Assembly (NCBI GenBank): GCA_018223385.1
Contig: JAGTTR010000001.1
Span: 62,001-126,000 of the forward strand
Length of the DNA stretch: 64,000 nt
DNA from: Oscillospiraceae bacterium Marseille-Q3528
GTDB taxonomy: Bacteria > Bacillota > Clostridia > Lachnospirales > Lachnospiraceae
Reading direction: 5' to 3'
The notes under the pieces are model-generated. The model saw nothing but the letters and a program-made list of their open reading frames with translations. It was not told the DNA's origin and made no database searches. Position numbers and translations under genes: made by a program. Shown in pieces: positions 8,001 to 15,636 of this stretch (positions are counted from its first letter, which is position 1; each line of letters starts with the position of its first letter).

Positions 8001-8407
8001 TATTCTTTCTGAAATTTTCCCATGTTGTCGAGATATGTAAGAGATACAAGCTCCCCGTTGTGTTTTACCTCATCTGCATTAAACACACCTTTTTTGATCT
8101 TTTCAATCGTCCCATCTTCGAATTCCATTCCGATGTAGACTGCCGCTTTCGAATCATAAAAATCATATTCGGAAAACTTTTCCTCTATATTGTTCAAACT
8201 TACCGAGAATTTGTTTATGATCGCCGATCCTATTTGAAACTCTGAATCACCAGAAACGGAATCCTCGATAGAAAAAGAACCTTGCCATATATCTGAGTTG
8301 GTTATATTTAAAACTGTCCCATCTGACAGAGTAATATCTACATAGGCATTATAATTTCTGTTACCTTTATTCAATTGCTCTTTGAATTTATCGGAAATGT
8401 TCTGCAT
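5093..8407 (-). CDS. Tail-associated fibre/spike protein with C-terminal S74 chaperone
   Basis: An 1104-residue structural protein. Residues 1-360 resemble a tail-associated hub (MQNISDKFKEQLNKGNRNYN, then IIKANGVFNADEVKH-type beta domains). The middle has fibre-like beta segments and Ig-like stretches (about 520-640 and 650-780). At about 995-1090 lies an intramolecular chaperone of the peptidase S74 type: SDKRMKKDI, with the conserved Ser and Lys, then HHGFIAQD. Such domains trimerise the fibre and then cut themselves off. AGAGGT precedes ATG. It should form the tail tip/central fibre and contact the host. Confidence 0.85.
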   Translation of the reverse strand: MQNISDKFKEQLNKGNRNYNAYVDITLSDGTVLNITNSDIWQGSFSIEDSVSGDSEFQIGSAIINKFSVSLNNIEEKFSEYDFYDSKAAVYIGMEFEDGTIEKIKKGVFNADEVKHNGELVSLTYLDNMGKFQKEYSESKLQYPATRAAILRDACENCGVILKTVTFDGSELVVQSRPSDEALTFQQVVAWVAQLSCKWARCDKDGQLELIWCDQENLLADVPEEKSYHNIDASHLIGAPSVEESDVEITGVKVIPTEGDSVGFYGETGYVLSVEQNDLIEESDVHTIASALGQKLVGLKFRPMDASSLSNPAIEAGDIMIVTNRKGSVYRGIITSTVFSLGNSQTLTCGAQSPGEKKSVQYSETTKNYIAIKKALKEEKTEREKAIEDLAGKLADSSGMYSTPEIQPDGSTISYLHDKPTLKESKNVIKLTSDAIGVSNDGGKTYPYGFTLDGTTITRLLYAEGINADYIDAGSIQVKDSLGNVIFLVDFDTGNVVINAQSISIGGQSVATKEDVEKAKALAVTLSNEFQGVPSNSDGSDPDLTDCQTGVTVVYGSSDVTSICTFTFAKSDGVSGNWDSTKKIYTITGLTEDTGWVDITANYLGIETAAKRFSVSKAKQGLTSTGRTYFIEQSAVVISRQTDGNFSPSEVKFSAFYRDGASEQRMPYAGRFVIEETSDGSNYSTVYVSQDDETSVVNYPYSALTTEDGQSILTEDGNYIGFASKVTSFRCTLYASGGTVYQMDTASVAVVNDTTALTSDEVFDLLTGNGTVKGIYKEGDQLFISFTYAKGGVLKLGGPGNGYGILNVLDSDGNVIGAWTKNGVTLPPGTKIAWSDVTGTGNVASKSDVSSAKNEVISQIPTENEITTITENTISTAVIKANQIIGNQLTLGGSTGTSMRLLDSNNRVVISLNASNAVIGGMTVAADGITLGDTTHGVYLPNAGGIGLAYDKSLSYGILQHYENSSNIMLNAGGNMINIGQYQTNYCKVWCTFEDASDKRMKKDISKLELKKSYDLCMNLKPVQFRWRSSNDEEIHHGFIAQDSRPLAADWGLVREDDRGYFSMSYIDLISDVVGTLQYMNKNVRRMDGMLNRVWKKLYEGEGK

Positions 8408-8408
8408 A

Positions 8409-8771
8409 TCATACCTCTATCACATCAAATGATATAGATTCAATCAGTTTTTTACCAACCCACCAAAGTTTTACCGGCGCCGATCTGTCCCCTACGTAAA
8501 ACTTTCTTGTTTCGTATGTTCCAGAAAGCATGTCTGGGTATGTCACCATAATATACTCTGGGTTGAACGCCTGCAGAATTTCCGAAGTTGTTTTCCAATC
8601 TTTCGATGCCCATGAAAGGCTTAATTTCCTTTTTTGCCCAACACGGTTCTTATGCATTGTGGTATCCTCTGTTCTTCCCGATTCCGAAGCCGATACGTCC
8701 TGTAGTCCATATGTAAATGATGATGGACATGGTATGTTTTTCCCATCAACAATAATCATCACCTCTGCCAT
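8409..8771 (-). CDS. Distal-tail-region protein (DUF6711-like)
   Basis: A 120-residue beta-rich protein (MAEVMIIVDGKNIPCPSSF ... LIESISFDVIEV) located between the tape measure and the fibre, the place of distal-tail components. The sequence type is that of DUF6711 tail proteins. A strong AGGAGG site stands before ATG. It probably builds the baseplate/hub ring at the tail end. Function inferred from position and family resemblance. Confidence 0.65.
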   Translation of the reverse strand: MAEVMIIVDGKNIPCPSSFTYGLQDVSASESGRTEDTTMHKNRVGQKRKLSLSWASKDWKTTSEILQAFNPEYIMVTYPDMLSGTYETRKFYVGDRSAPVKLWWVGKKLIESISFDVIEV

Positions 8772-8810
8772 GTAAAACCTCCATAAAAACAGCAGAAACC
8801 TCTACAGATA

Positions 8811-8837
8811 AAAAGGGCGAGGTTTCCCTCGCCCTTA
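8811..8837 (-). terminator. Intrinsic terminator after the tape-measure gene
   Basis: On the minus strand a 10-bp G+C-rich stem (AAGGGCGAGG / CCTCGCCCTT) closes a four-base loop and is followed by TTTTTATC. It overlaps the tape-measure stop codon. The next gene starts 40 bases on, so read-through is required. Confidence 0.85.
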
Positions 8838-11800
8838 TCCAAACTGCGGTGTTGGATTATATCTTCTATTTATACTTCTCTGACCCTTTGACACTGCCCT
8901 TGCCAACACCTCGTTGTCTTCTGTTTTCAATTCTGCGTACAAATTTATCGGCCGATCCCCATATTGATTGTTCATCAACGCCATTGCCACGCCGCGCTCC
9001 ACAGCCTCTGCAAGCTTATCTTCATCCATTCCGTATCCATAGTTACCCATGATGCTGTCAGCAATCATGGACATGGTCCTTCTGTTTTCCAGTGGAAGGA
9101 CAGCCTCTGAACCGGCCTCTCCGACACCGATAACTGATGCGTCACTGAACAAACCGCCTGTTTTGTACCAGTCAACAGAGAACGACGGAACTCTTGGTGG
9201 CCTTAAGGAAAACGAACCACTAATGTTGAAATGCGGCAACTTGATTTTCGGGAGTTCCCAATGGAAATTGAAGAATCCTTTCATTCTGTCAATTCCGTCC
9301 TTTACCGCATCTCGCGCCTTTCCTATGTTGTCCGATATCTTTTCTTTTATATCTCCAAAAGCACCAGAGGCATTACTCTTCATCGTATCCCATTTGCTTT
9401 TTACACTGTCAACCAGTCCAGACCAGACGCTGCTCGTGTTGGATTTGATATCCCCCCACTTTGCAGATATAGTACTCTTCAAATTGTTCCAAGTGTTTCC
9501 GGCATTGTTCTTTAAGGTGTTCCACGATGTTCCAAGATCAGATTTAATATCCGCCCAAGAGGACGCAGTATTGTTCTTTGTTTCCTGCCATTTCTCTGAT
9601 ATAGAAGCTTTGATTCCTTCAAATGAAGCCTTTGCATTTTCGCTGATTTCTTTCCATTTTTGGGAATTTTCATCTTCCATTGCCTGTATTTTTTCGCTGT
9701 TCAGGTGATTGAGATCATCCCATGCGTTCTGCGCCTTTTCTTTAATACCTCCAAAGACCTTTTCCGCCATTTCTTTTCCAGATTTTTTCAAGTCTTCCCA
9801 GGAATCTTTACCAGACATTGCCAGAACAAGGTGTGATGTGAAATGATCCCAAACCCATTGGCCGATAGCATTGGGGGAAAAACCTTTTCCGATAGCAGTG
9901 AGCAAATTGGCCGCAGTTTCCAACCAATTTTCTCCTTTGATATCCTTATCGAACCACTCCTTGATATCATGCCCTATTCCTCCAAGGAATCCCCCGATAA
10001 ACTGGAAAACTGATCTTATCGCAGTCCCCAAATACCTCGCAAAACTTTCTGCTATCCCCGCAAAATCTATATTTGCAATAGCGTCTTTCAGTTTCTGCCA
10101 TAGTGTATTTCCGAGTTCCGACCAATCGTAACTATTAAGCCATTTCGTGGCCTCATCATATACTCCGATCAGCCAATCTGACAGGCTTTTTGCTACAAGC
10201 CCCCAGTCAAGTCCTGACAAAAACCCGATTATAAGATCTGGTATTATTTCAAGGCCTTTTACCATTAGCCCGCCAAGATACCAAAAATCAATCTCCTCAA
10301 ATGCGCCGTTCAGGAATTCTGCAATTCGTGTTCCGATATTTGTAAAATTCGTTGCATCCAGTAGCCAGTATCCGATCTGGATTGCTGCATTCAATCCATA
10401 TCCGATCTTGTGCCCGGCCCCGTTCCAGTCAATAGAGTCCACCATCTCATTGACCTTTTCGCCAAGCATGGTTCCAACCGTTTTCCAGCCCGCATTATTA
10501 AATGCATCTTTTAACCGTTGGGCAAAATCTGAAATTCCTTCATCAATCGGAACAGTTTCGAACATTCCTGCCCCGCCAGCGCCGCCTCCAGAAACACCGC
10601 TTCCTGAATCTTCATTATCTTTATTGGAAGTAAGCTGGTTTAATTCATCAAAAGCCAGTACACTCAGCTTAATGTCCTTTGCTGCTTTTTTTGCAGATGA
10701 TCCAGCTTTCTTCAACCCCGCCGCATAGTTTTTTGTCTGTTTTTTCGCTCGGATCCATGTACCTTTTCCGGTAAGTGCGGATATCAGCTGGTTAATCGCA
10801 TTTGCAGCACTTATACAAAGCTGTATGATCTGATTCAGCGCAGGAGCGATTGCATTTAACAGAGGTGCCGCCATTGCTGCTGCTGAATTTTTCAGTTGCA
10901 ACATGGAATTTGAAAGAAGCGATACACTGGAATTTGTTTCAGAGCTATACTGAACAAGATTGTTCATCCCGGCTACAATAGCACTGCGCAGCTTGTTAAA
11001 AAGAACGTACAGGCTCCTGATGCCGAGTCCGTATTTTAATAAGGTCTTTATTCCGCCAGAAAAGGAATTTGTCAGCCCGCTAGATGCAGATCTCGTCTTG
11101 AAAATAGACCCGGGAAGCCATAACAAAGTAGCCCCAGCAGTCTTTAGTCCTGAAGCAAATTTCCCTATGGAAGGCACTGCGTTTTTCATCTCTGCCAATA
11201 GTTCTGATATTCTGGATCTTAGACTGTGAACTCTGCCTGATGCCTTATCAACCTGGCTTGAATCCATTTTTAAAGCAGAAATTTCGGACAGTTGTTCCTT
11301 CAGACCGGAAATCATATTTTGATAAACAGTAACGTCTTTTATGGCATTTTCATACGGTCTGCCAAACACATCCCCGGATGCTTCCAGTGATTTTGTTTTC
11401 AAATTCGCCATTTCTAGCTTATTAGAAATCGAATCAATTTGCTTCTGTATATACTCCGCGGATCCATTTAAGCGAAATCCTTTTCCAACGTTCCCGTAAA
11501 TTTCCTTAAATTTACTTTGAATCTCTTCCAAACCGGGTTTTACGCTTTCTGCTTTTTCTTTTATATCATTTAAAGATAATCCGGCTTTTTCCCCATACTT
11601 GCTAACGGCATCGGCCCAATTCTTAATTTCCGAAGTGTTTTCTCCGAATGCAGCCTTCATAGCTCCGGCATTATAACCACCAAAAGTGCTTTCCGTTTTT
11701 CTCGATTCTTCAAGTATATCAGCTACTCTTTTTCTGTACTCATCTACGTTTTCAGTATCTCCAGTTTCCCCCGCTTTCGAAACCATGCCGCTAATAGAAA

Positions 11801-12317
11801 AATTATTCTGCGGTTTCCATCCATCATTCAGACTCGACAGTTTTTTCTTCAGGCTATCAATCTGGTTTTCGTACTTAATAACATTCTTTATTGCATTTTC
11901 ATAAGTTGCCCCACCGGTTTTTCCAGCGGCCTCTAATTCCTTTTTTCTGAGATTTGCCTTTTCGAGACTGTTCGACAACGCATCAATTTGTTTCTGCAAA
12001 TAGTCAGAAGAGCCTTTTAGTTCGAACCCTTTTCCAAGATCTTTGTATTGCTCCCGTATCTGATCCAGTGACTTTGATGCCTTTTTTAATTGCGGATTCA
12101 TGGATTTCCCGGCTTGCTTCAACTGGCTTCCCATTTCTCCAATATTTTTTGAAGCATCTTTTGCAGATTGCGATATGTCTTTAAAATTGCTAATCCCTCT
12201 GATAGATGGGAGTTCTTTTGACACGATTCCCAGTTTTTGAATAACACCATCAAGTTTTTTCGTGACATCGTCAAGGGTGGTCTTAATTTCAATTTCCAAT
12301 GTGTCTACCGCTGCCAT
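8835..12317 (-). CDS. Tail tape-measure protein
   Basis: A 1160-residue protein, by far the longest in the tail region. The N-terminal third is coiled coil and contains two related copies of a 70-residue unit (about 94-163 and 276-346; both carry 'KGFxLxGSxxYxQKQIDxxSNxLExANL' with interruptions). Around 440-530 are hydrophobic membrane-active segments (YSSETNSSVSLLSN, LLNAIAPALNQIIQLCI). About 900-1010 is a run of tryptophan repeats spaced near 11 residues (SWADIK, SWNTLK, TWNNLK, KWGDIK). It sets tail length and helps DNA entry. It lies behind the endolysin gene instead of directly behind the chaperones. Confidence 0.92.
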   Translation of the reverse strand: MAAVDTLEIEIKTTLDDVTKKLDGVIQKLGIVSKELPSIRGISNFKDISQSAKDASKNIGEMGSQLKQAGKSMNPQLKKASKSLDQIREQYKDLGKGFELKGSSDYLQKQIDALSNSLEKANLRKKELEAAGKTGGATYENAIKNVIKYENQIDSLKKKLSSLNDGWKPQNNFSISGMVSKAGETGDTENVDEYRKRVADILEESRKTESTFGGYNAGAMKAAFGENTSEIKNWADAVSKYGEKAGLSLNDIKEKAESVKPGLEEIQSKFKEIYGNVGKGFRLNGSAEYIQKQIDSISNKLEMANLKTKSLEASGDVFGRPYENAIKDVTVYQNMISGLKEQLSEISALKMDSSQVDKASGRVHSLRSRISELLAEMKNAVPSIGKFASGLKTAGATLLWLPGSIFKTRSASSGLTNSFSGGIKTLLKYGLGIRSLYVLFNKLRSAIVAGMNNLVQYSSETNSSVSLLSNSMLQLKNSAAAMAAPLLNAIAPALNQIIQLCISAANAINQLISALTGKGTWIRAKKQTKNYAAGLKKAGSSAKKAAKDIKLSVLAFDELNQLTSNKDNEDSGSGVSGGGAGGAGMFETVPIDEGISDFAQRLKDAFNNAGWKTVGTMLGEKVNEMVDSIDWNGAGHKIGYGLNAAIQIGYWLLDATNFTNIGTRIAEFLNGAFEEIDFWYLGGLMVKGLEIIPDLIIGFLSGLDWGLVAKSLSDWLIGVYDEATKWLNSYDWSELGNTLWQKLKDAIANIDFAGIAESFARYLGTAIRSVFQFIGGFLGGIGHDIKEWFDKDIKGENWLETAANLLTAIGKGFSPNAIGQWVWDHFTSHLVLAMSGKDSWEDLKKSGKEMAEKVFGGIKEKAQNAWDDLNHLNSEKIQAMEDENSQKWKEISENAKASFEGIKASISEKWQETKNNTASSWADIKSDLGTSWNTLKNNAGNTWNNLKSTISAKWGDIKSNTSSVWSGLVDSVKSKWDTMKSNASGAFGDIKEKISDNIGKARDAVKDGIDRMKGFFNFHWELPKIKLPHFNISGSFSLRPPRVPSFSVDWYKTGGLFSDASVIGVGEAGSEAVLPLENRRTMSMIADSIMGNYGYGMDEDKLAEAVERGVAMALMNNQYGDRPINLYAELKTEDNEVLARAVSKGQRSINRRYNPTPQFG

Positions 12318-12333
12318 TTTCCCACCTTACCTA

Positions 12334-12368
12334 TAAAAAAGAGCAGTAAGCTTTGACACTTACTGCTC
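12334..12368 (-). terminator. Intrinsic terminator after the endolysin gene
   Basis: Perfect 10-bp stem (GAGCAGTAAG / CTTACTGCTC) with an 8-base loop, then TTTTTT on the minus strand. The tape-measure ATG is only 16 bases downstream, leaving no room for a promoter. Confidence 0.85.
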
Positions 12369-12374
12369 CTGCTC

Positions 12375-13232
12375 CTATTTCTTTAAATGTTCTTTTGTGA
12401 CTTTTCCACATATACCGTCAGCACCGATTCCAGCCCTTGTCTGAAAAGCAATAATCGCATCAGATGTATATTTCCCAAGGATCCCATCCACATTACTTTT
12501 CCCTTTTTTGTTGACAGCGCTTAAGCAGTCATGCCTAATCAATTCTGTTTGTAACCATTTCACATCGTCGCCGCGCATTAGAACAAGCTTTTTGTAAAGC
12601 AATCTCTGCGGTTCCGGGTACGGATTTTTAAACACTCCGTCTTCTTTCCCTTGTGAAATCTCTCTGTACATAATATTCATGTCAACATTCCCGTTGATTC
12701 CAGACACGGTTCCTTTGCTCGTATGCTGCCAAATATCCGGGTCGTAGTTTCCCTTGCTTGCGCTGTATTTTGCCAGCCAAAGCGGGTATCTCTTCAGGTC
12801 TCCAAATTTTGTATTCAGATAATCCTGGTTTGCATATACCCCCACGTTCCAACCGCGCTCCTTTAACGTCTCGCAAAACGTCTTTACAATCTCTGTTCTT
12901 GTCGACTTCGTCTGCGGATTTCTTTTATCAGAGTCATACTCCCAATCTGCCCAAACTCCCATATCAATGGAATCTTTGTAGCCGCTAATAATGCTATGGC
13001 AAGCAAGAGCATTCAAAACCGCTTCCTCTGTATCTTTGGCATATATGAACCAGTAAATTCCGACATGAATTCCGGCAGTTAATGCTCCAACGATATTTTC
13101 CGTGAATTTTTTATCCATTGTTTTCTTTCCATATCCAGCGCGGATAATGACAAATTCAACACCGGAATTCTTTACTCTTTTCCAATCAATCGCACCGTTG
13201 TGATAAGAAACATCAATTCCCTTTAAATTCAT
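12375..13232 (-). CDS. Endolysin: GH25 muramidase with peptidoglycan-binding domain
   Basis: A 285-residue lysin. Residues 1-195 form a glycoside-hydrolase-25 barrel: GIDVSYHNGAIDWKRVK at the start, FVIIRAGYG, and GVWADWEYDS carrying the acidic catalytic pair. Residues about 215-285 (DDVKWLQTELI ... DGILGKYTSDAIIAFQ) are a PG_binding_1 domain. It cuts the MurNAc-GlcNAc bond at lysis. There is no signal peptide, so export needs the holin at 16055. Its ATG overlaps the stop of the tail chaperone T frame, so it lies inside the tail block, away from the holin, an unusual order. Confidence 0.92.
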   Translation of the reverse strand: MNLKGIDVSYHNGAIDWKRVKNSGVEFVIIRAGYGKKTMDKKFTENIVGALTAGIHVGIYWFIYAKDTEEAVLNALACHSIISGYKDSIDMGVWADWEYDSDKRNPQTKSTRTEIVKTFCETLKERGWNVGVYANQDYLNTKFGDLKRYPLWLAKYSASKGNYDPDIWQHTSKGTVSGINGNVDMNIMYREISQGKEDGVFKNPYPEPQRLLYKKLVLMRGDDVKWLQTELIRHDCLSAVNKKGKSNVDGILGKYTSDAIIAFQTRAGIGADGICGKVTKEHLKK

Positions 13233-13699
13233 TTATCTTCCCTCGAATTATTTTCATTTTTTGGATGGCTCAACTCAAAGTTTGCTTGCATCATCTTTAA
13301 TTTTTCCATGAACATGATTCTTTGCTTTTGCAATTCCCGTTCACTATTTTCTACTTCGTCCCCAGATAAAACAGGGCTTTCCAAGTATTTTCCCTTTGCT
13401 TTTCTTCCTGCCAGGTTTCGTTCTATTGCGACCATGACAGCAGAAAGCCCGTAGCTTCCCCAATACAGCCACATTTCCGCATCCCGCCGCTCTCTTTCCA
13501 TAGAATACGCATTTTCATACGGCTTTAAATCCGACGGGCATGATGCATCAATATCAGATACGCTAAATCCGTATCCCTTTGTCACCATGAGCCAATATGG
13601 TCTTACTTTCCCACAATAGGATTCCCAGGTTAATTCTTCTCTTTTTCCTGTTCTCCCTTTCCTATTTTCTTCTCGCTCTCCTTTCGGAGGATTTTTGAT
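13229..13699 (-). CDS. Tail assembly chaperone T part, made by -1 frameshift from G
   Basis: The T frame has an ATG at 13588, but the frame is open up to 13711 and the coded residues upstream of that ATG look real (LTWESYCGKVRPYWL ahead of MVTKGYGFSVSDIDA); this Trp/Tyr-rich stretch is typical of gpT-type chaperones. There is no ribosome site for an independent start. I therefore read it as the second half of a G-T fusion entered by -1 slippage at 13699-13705: 114 residues of G plus 156 of T, about 270 in all. The fusion should bind tail-tube subunits and the tape measure. The T frame stops where the endolysin starts. Confidence 0.8.
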   Translation of the reverse strand: MKNPPKGEREENRKGRTGKREELTWESYCGKVRPYWLMVTKGYGFSVSDIDASCPSDLKPYENAYSMERERRDAEMWLYWGSYGLSAVMVAIERNLAGRKAKGKYLESPVLSGDEVENSERELQKQRIMFMEKLKMMQANFELSHPKNENNSREDK

Positions 13700-14040
13700 A
13701 AAAAACCGTTTTCAAGGAGCTCATTCTGCAAATCGCCAAACAGTTTTTCTACGTCTCCATCTTCTCCGTCGAAATACTCATCCAGAAGCGCATATACCCT
13801 TGCCATCTGTTTTTCCTTTTGATCCGAATTTTTATAGTCAAATCCATACTCATCTGCGTGATATTTTTGCAATCCGGCCAGAAGGAGCTCTGGCAAAAGC
13901 AGAAGAATCTTCTCAATGGACTCCATGTTTCCATTTTCTTCTCCAAGGGAGACCAGTTTTTTGATAATCCCGTTCTTTACAGTTGCCTCATACCCATATT
14001 TAATATTGAACTCTTTTTTTCCGATTTTAATTGTGGTCAT
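13630..14040 (-). CDS. Tail assembly chaperone G
   Basis: A 136-residue acidic helical protein (MTTIKIGKKEFNIKYGYEAT ... EKIGKGEQEKEKN-like tail) directly after the tail-tube gene, the invariant place of gpG-type chaperones. It contains the slippery heptamer at its codons 113-114, so most ribosomes make G and a minority make GT. G coats the tape measure during tail building. GGGAGAAAT precedes ATG. The highly charged Lys/Glu tail is read only in the non-shifted product. Confidence 0.85.
   Translation of the reverse strand: MTTIKIGKKEFNIKYGYEATVKNGIIKKLVSLGEENGNMESIEKILLLLPELLLAGLQKYHADEYGFDYKNSDQKEKQMARVYALLDEYFDGEDGDVEKLFGDLQNELLENGFLSKILRKESEKKIGKGEQEKEKN
13677..13705 (-). promoter_or_regulatory. 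Programmed -1 frameshift site T TTT TTA (G to GT)
   Basis: In the G frame the codons GGT TTT TTA give the heptamer T TTT TTA at 13705-13699, one of the classic X XXY YYZ slippery sequences. The -1 frame opens only 6-9 bases upstream of it (TGA at 13714-13712), and a small CTCC-GAAA-GGAG hairpin begins about 9 bases downstream. Confidence 0.8.
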
Positions 14041-14075
14041 ATTTCTCCCTTTCCCCCATACTCATTATGGGAAAG

Positions 14076-14095
14076 GGGCGCCCCGAAGAGCGCCC
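14076..14095 (-). other. UUCG-capped hairpin between tail tube and chaperone genes
   Basis: GGGCGCTC-TTCG-GGGCGCCC on the minus strand: eight base pairs (one G-U) closed by an exceptionally stable UUCG tetraloop, followed by CTTTCCC. It may protect the abundant tail-tube mRNA or weaken transcription into the chaperone genes. Confidence 0.7.
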
Positions 14096-14101
14096 GCTCG
14101 T

Positions 14102-14199
14102 TTATAAATAATTTTCAACTTCCGGTGAAGCCGTAACAGAATTATAGTCAGTCACTTCGGCCTCACCACCATAGAGTGACTGACTATTTATTCCCCCGG
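14102..14199 (-). other. Putative -1 frameshift extension of the tail-tube protein
   Basis: The tail-tube gene ends CCG GGG GAA TAA. Slipping back one base on GGGGG enters a frame that stays open for 30 codons (GINSQSLYGGEAEVTDYNSV ...) to a TAA at 14104-14102. A perfect 11-bp hairpin (AGTCAGTCACT at 14175-14185 with 14146-14156, 18-base loop) begins five bases after the slip site, the spacing of frameshift stimulators. It has no T run, so it is not a terminator. The product would be a 187-residue long form of the tube protein. Confidence 0.5.
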
Positions 14200-14664
14200 T
14201 GTAAATTCCACCTTTGCATCCATTCCCTTATAATCCTCGATCGTAAGATTCATTTCTACCGTAAGGAGCTCATTTTGGTTGAACTCCGGCTGCGGAATTT
14301 GCTCCGGCGGCTGTGCGATAACAAAAAATGCATCTTCGAATCCCGGAACGATTGTTTCAAACCACATGCGTTTTCCACCAGAAAGCGCTTTGTACGCGGC
14401 TATAAGTGCCACCCACTCTTTCTTTGTGTCATCCGTTAAGTTTACCGTTACAGGGAAAGATCCTCCAGTGTCTGCTCTTCCCTTTATATACTTCGTGATT
14501 GCATCCTCCAACGCAGACGCATCAATCTGCTCTGGCTCTATAGTAATTCCCGCAATCGTATTAATTCTTGTCAGTTGTTTGAAACTCGTTGGTTTTGCCC
14601 CAGCTGTTGCTTCCGTTCCGTATCCGAACGTAATTCCAAGCGTGGAGACTCCTGCTGCTGCCAT
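14188..14664 (-). CDS. Major tail (tube) protein
   Basis: A 158-residue protein (MAAAGVSTLGITFGYGTEAT ... VEFTPGE) with the beta-rich composition of siphovirus tail-tube proteins; it lies just before the G/GT chaperones, its standard place. AAGGAGG gives a very strong start, as expected for an abundant virion protein. The 3' end carries a slippery GGGGG and a hairpin five bases on, suggesting a minor, C-terminally longer form as known for several Gram-positive phages. A 147-base gap to the next gene, unusual in this tight operon, is filled by that extension. Confidence 0.85.
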   Translation of the reverse strand: MAAAGVSTLGITFGYGTEATAGAKPTSFKQLTRINTIAGITIEPEQIDASALEDAITKYIKGRADTGGSFPVTVNLTDDTKKEWVALIAAYKALSGGKRMWFETIVPGFEDAFFVIAQPPEQIPQPEFNQNELLTVEMNLTIEDYKGMDAKVEFTPGE

Positions 14665-14682
14665 ACATATACCTCCTTAATT

Positions 14683-14714
14683 GCACAAAAAAAGAAGAGA
14701 CCCTTCTCTTCTTT
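14683..14714 (-). terminator. Intrinsic terminator ahead of the tail-tube gene
   Basis: AAAGAAGAG pairs with CTCTTCTTT around a 6-base loop, followed by TTTTTTTG on the minus strand. The tail-tube ATG is about 20 bases downstream, so no promoter fits between them. Confidence 0.85.
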
Positions 14715-14719
14715 CGTAT

Positions 14720-15133
14720 TTACAATATGTCGTTTGCTCCTATTACTCGGCTAAATCTCGCCGTGCTTCTGTATGTATCCCCTGTATCTCCAAATTCCGG
14801 CATTGACGTAATTTGAAATCTCATTTTTTTGAATTCATCAGCCACAATCGACATAACTCTTTTTGCGTCGCTCTGGCTTGTGTTTGTGGTTATGTCCACT
14901 TGGAATGTTTCTCGGATTCCGTTTACGGACACCCCTTCCAGGTCAGCCCCCATCTCAGCCCCAGGCATCTCGTGAATATAAATTGTCGGGAACGTTGCTT
15001 TCGCAGCCGCTTTGGAAATATTTGTCAGGTATGCGTTTGGATATTTCAATTTGATTTTTTCTTCAGCTCTCGATTTGATAACAGAGAAAATCTTCGTTCC
15101 CAAATCAAAGGCCCATTGATTATCGCTCGTCAT
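14720..15133 (-). CDS. Tail completion / terminator protein
   Basis: A 137-residue protein (MTSDNQWAFDLGTKIFSVIK ...) between the HK97 gp10-like gene and the tail tube, where the tail-terminator protein is normally coded. It has the mixed alpha/beta pattern with the RETFQVDITTNTSQSDAKRV strand-helix typical of tail terminators. It should cap the tail tube and join it to the head. The start overlaps the stop of the upstream gene, implying coupled translation. Confidence 0.65.
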   Translation of the reverse strand: MTSDNQWAFDLGTKIFSVIKSRAEEKIKLKYPNAYLTNISKAAAKATFPTIYIHEMPGAEMGADLEGVSVNGIRETFQVDITTNTSQSDAKRVMSIVADEFKKMRFQITSMPEFGDTGDTYRSTARFSRVIGANDIL

Positions 15134-15633
15134 TACCCAAACACCTCTCTTGCCACTTCTGTGATTGCCTGCATTAATTCCATTCCGGTCTCATACATAA
15201 ACGGGCGAGACGGCATGCCTTTTGTCCAATGCCATTCACCATCCCGGAAATAGAACCATCCCTTTTCACCATGGTCATTCACATCGTATTTCCAGCCAGA
15301 AATTGAAGTATCTGGATGTGGATGCTGCGCTCCGACAATTCCTGTTCCAAACTCAACAAACTTCGCCCATGGACAGTCTGTGTAAATTATCCATGAAGCG
15401 CCGTCCTTAACAACGGCCCCCGGTTCGCTGTTGATGCTATCAAGAAGTTCCCCGGTGTAAACGGCATCGTAGCTTGCAATCTTCATTTTTGCAATCTCTA
15501 CGCCTTTTTCCGCCAGCTTCTCAGCCAGTAATCGACATTTCTCTATAAGTTCCTGCTTGTAATCTTCCAATTCTCGAATTGCGTTTTTTATTGAACGCCC
15601 CGACAACTCCATTGATATTTTTTTCTTTCCCAT
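15133..15633 (-). CDS. HK97 gp10-like head-tail joining protein
   Basis: A 166-residue protein with an N-terminal helical region and the family signature 'YTGELLDSI ... WAKFVEFGTGIVG' at about 60-105, then PHPDTS and a tail MPSRPFMYETG. These are hallmarks of HK97 gp10-like proteins, which act in joining the tail to the connector. It lies in the expected order after the stopper gene with a three-base gap. Confidence 0.82.
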   Translation of the reverse strand: MGKKKISMELSGRSIKNAIRELEDYKQELIEKCRLLAEKLAEKGVEIAKMKIASYDAVYTGELLDSINSEPGAVVKDGASWIIYTDCPWAKFVEFGTGIVGAQHPHPDTSISGWKYDVNDHGEKGWFYFRDGEWHWTKGMPSRPFMYETGMELMQAITEVAREVFG

Positions 15634-15636
15634 ATT

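Noticed and set aside
9049..9708. 219-codon open frame on the plus strand inside the tape-measure gene
   Set aside because: Antisense to a certain gene, no ribosome site, and amino-acid make-up that follows from the codon pattern of the real strand.
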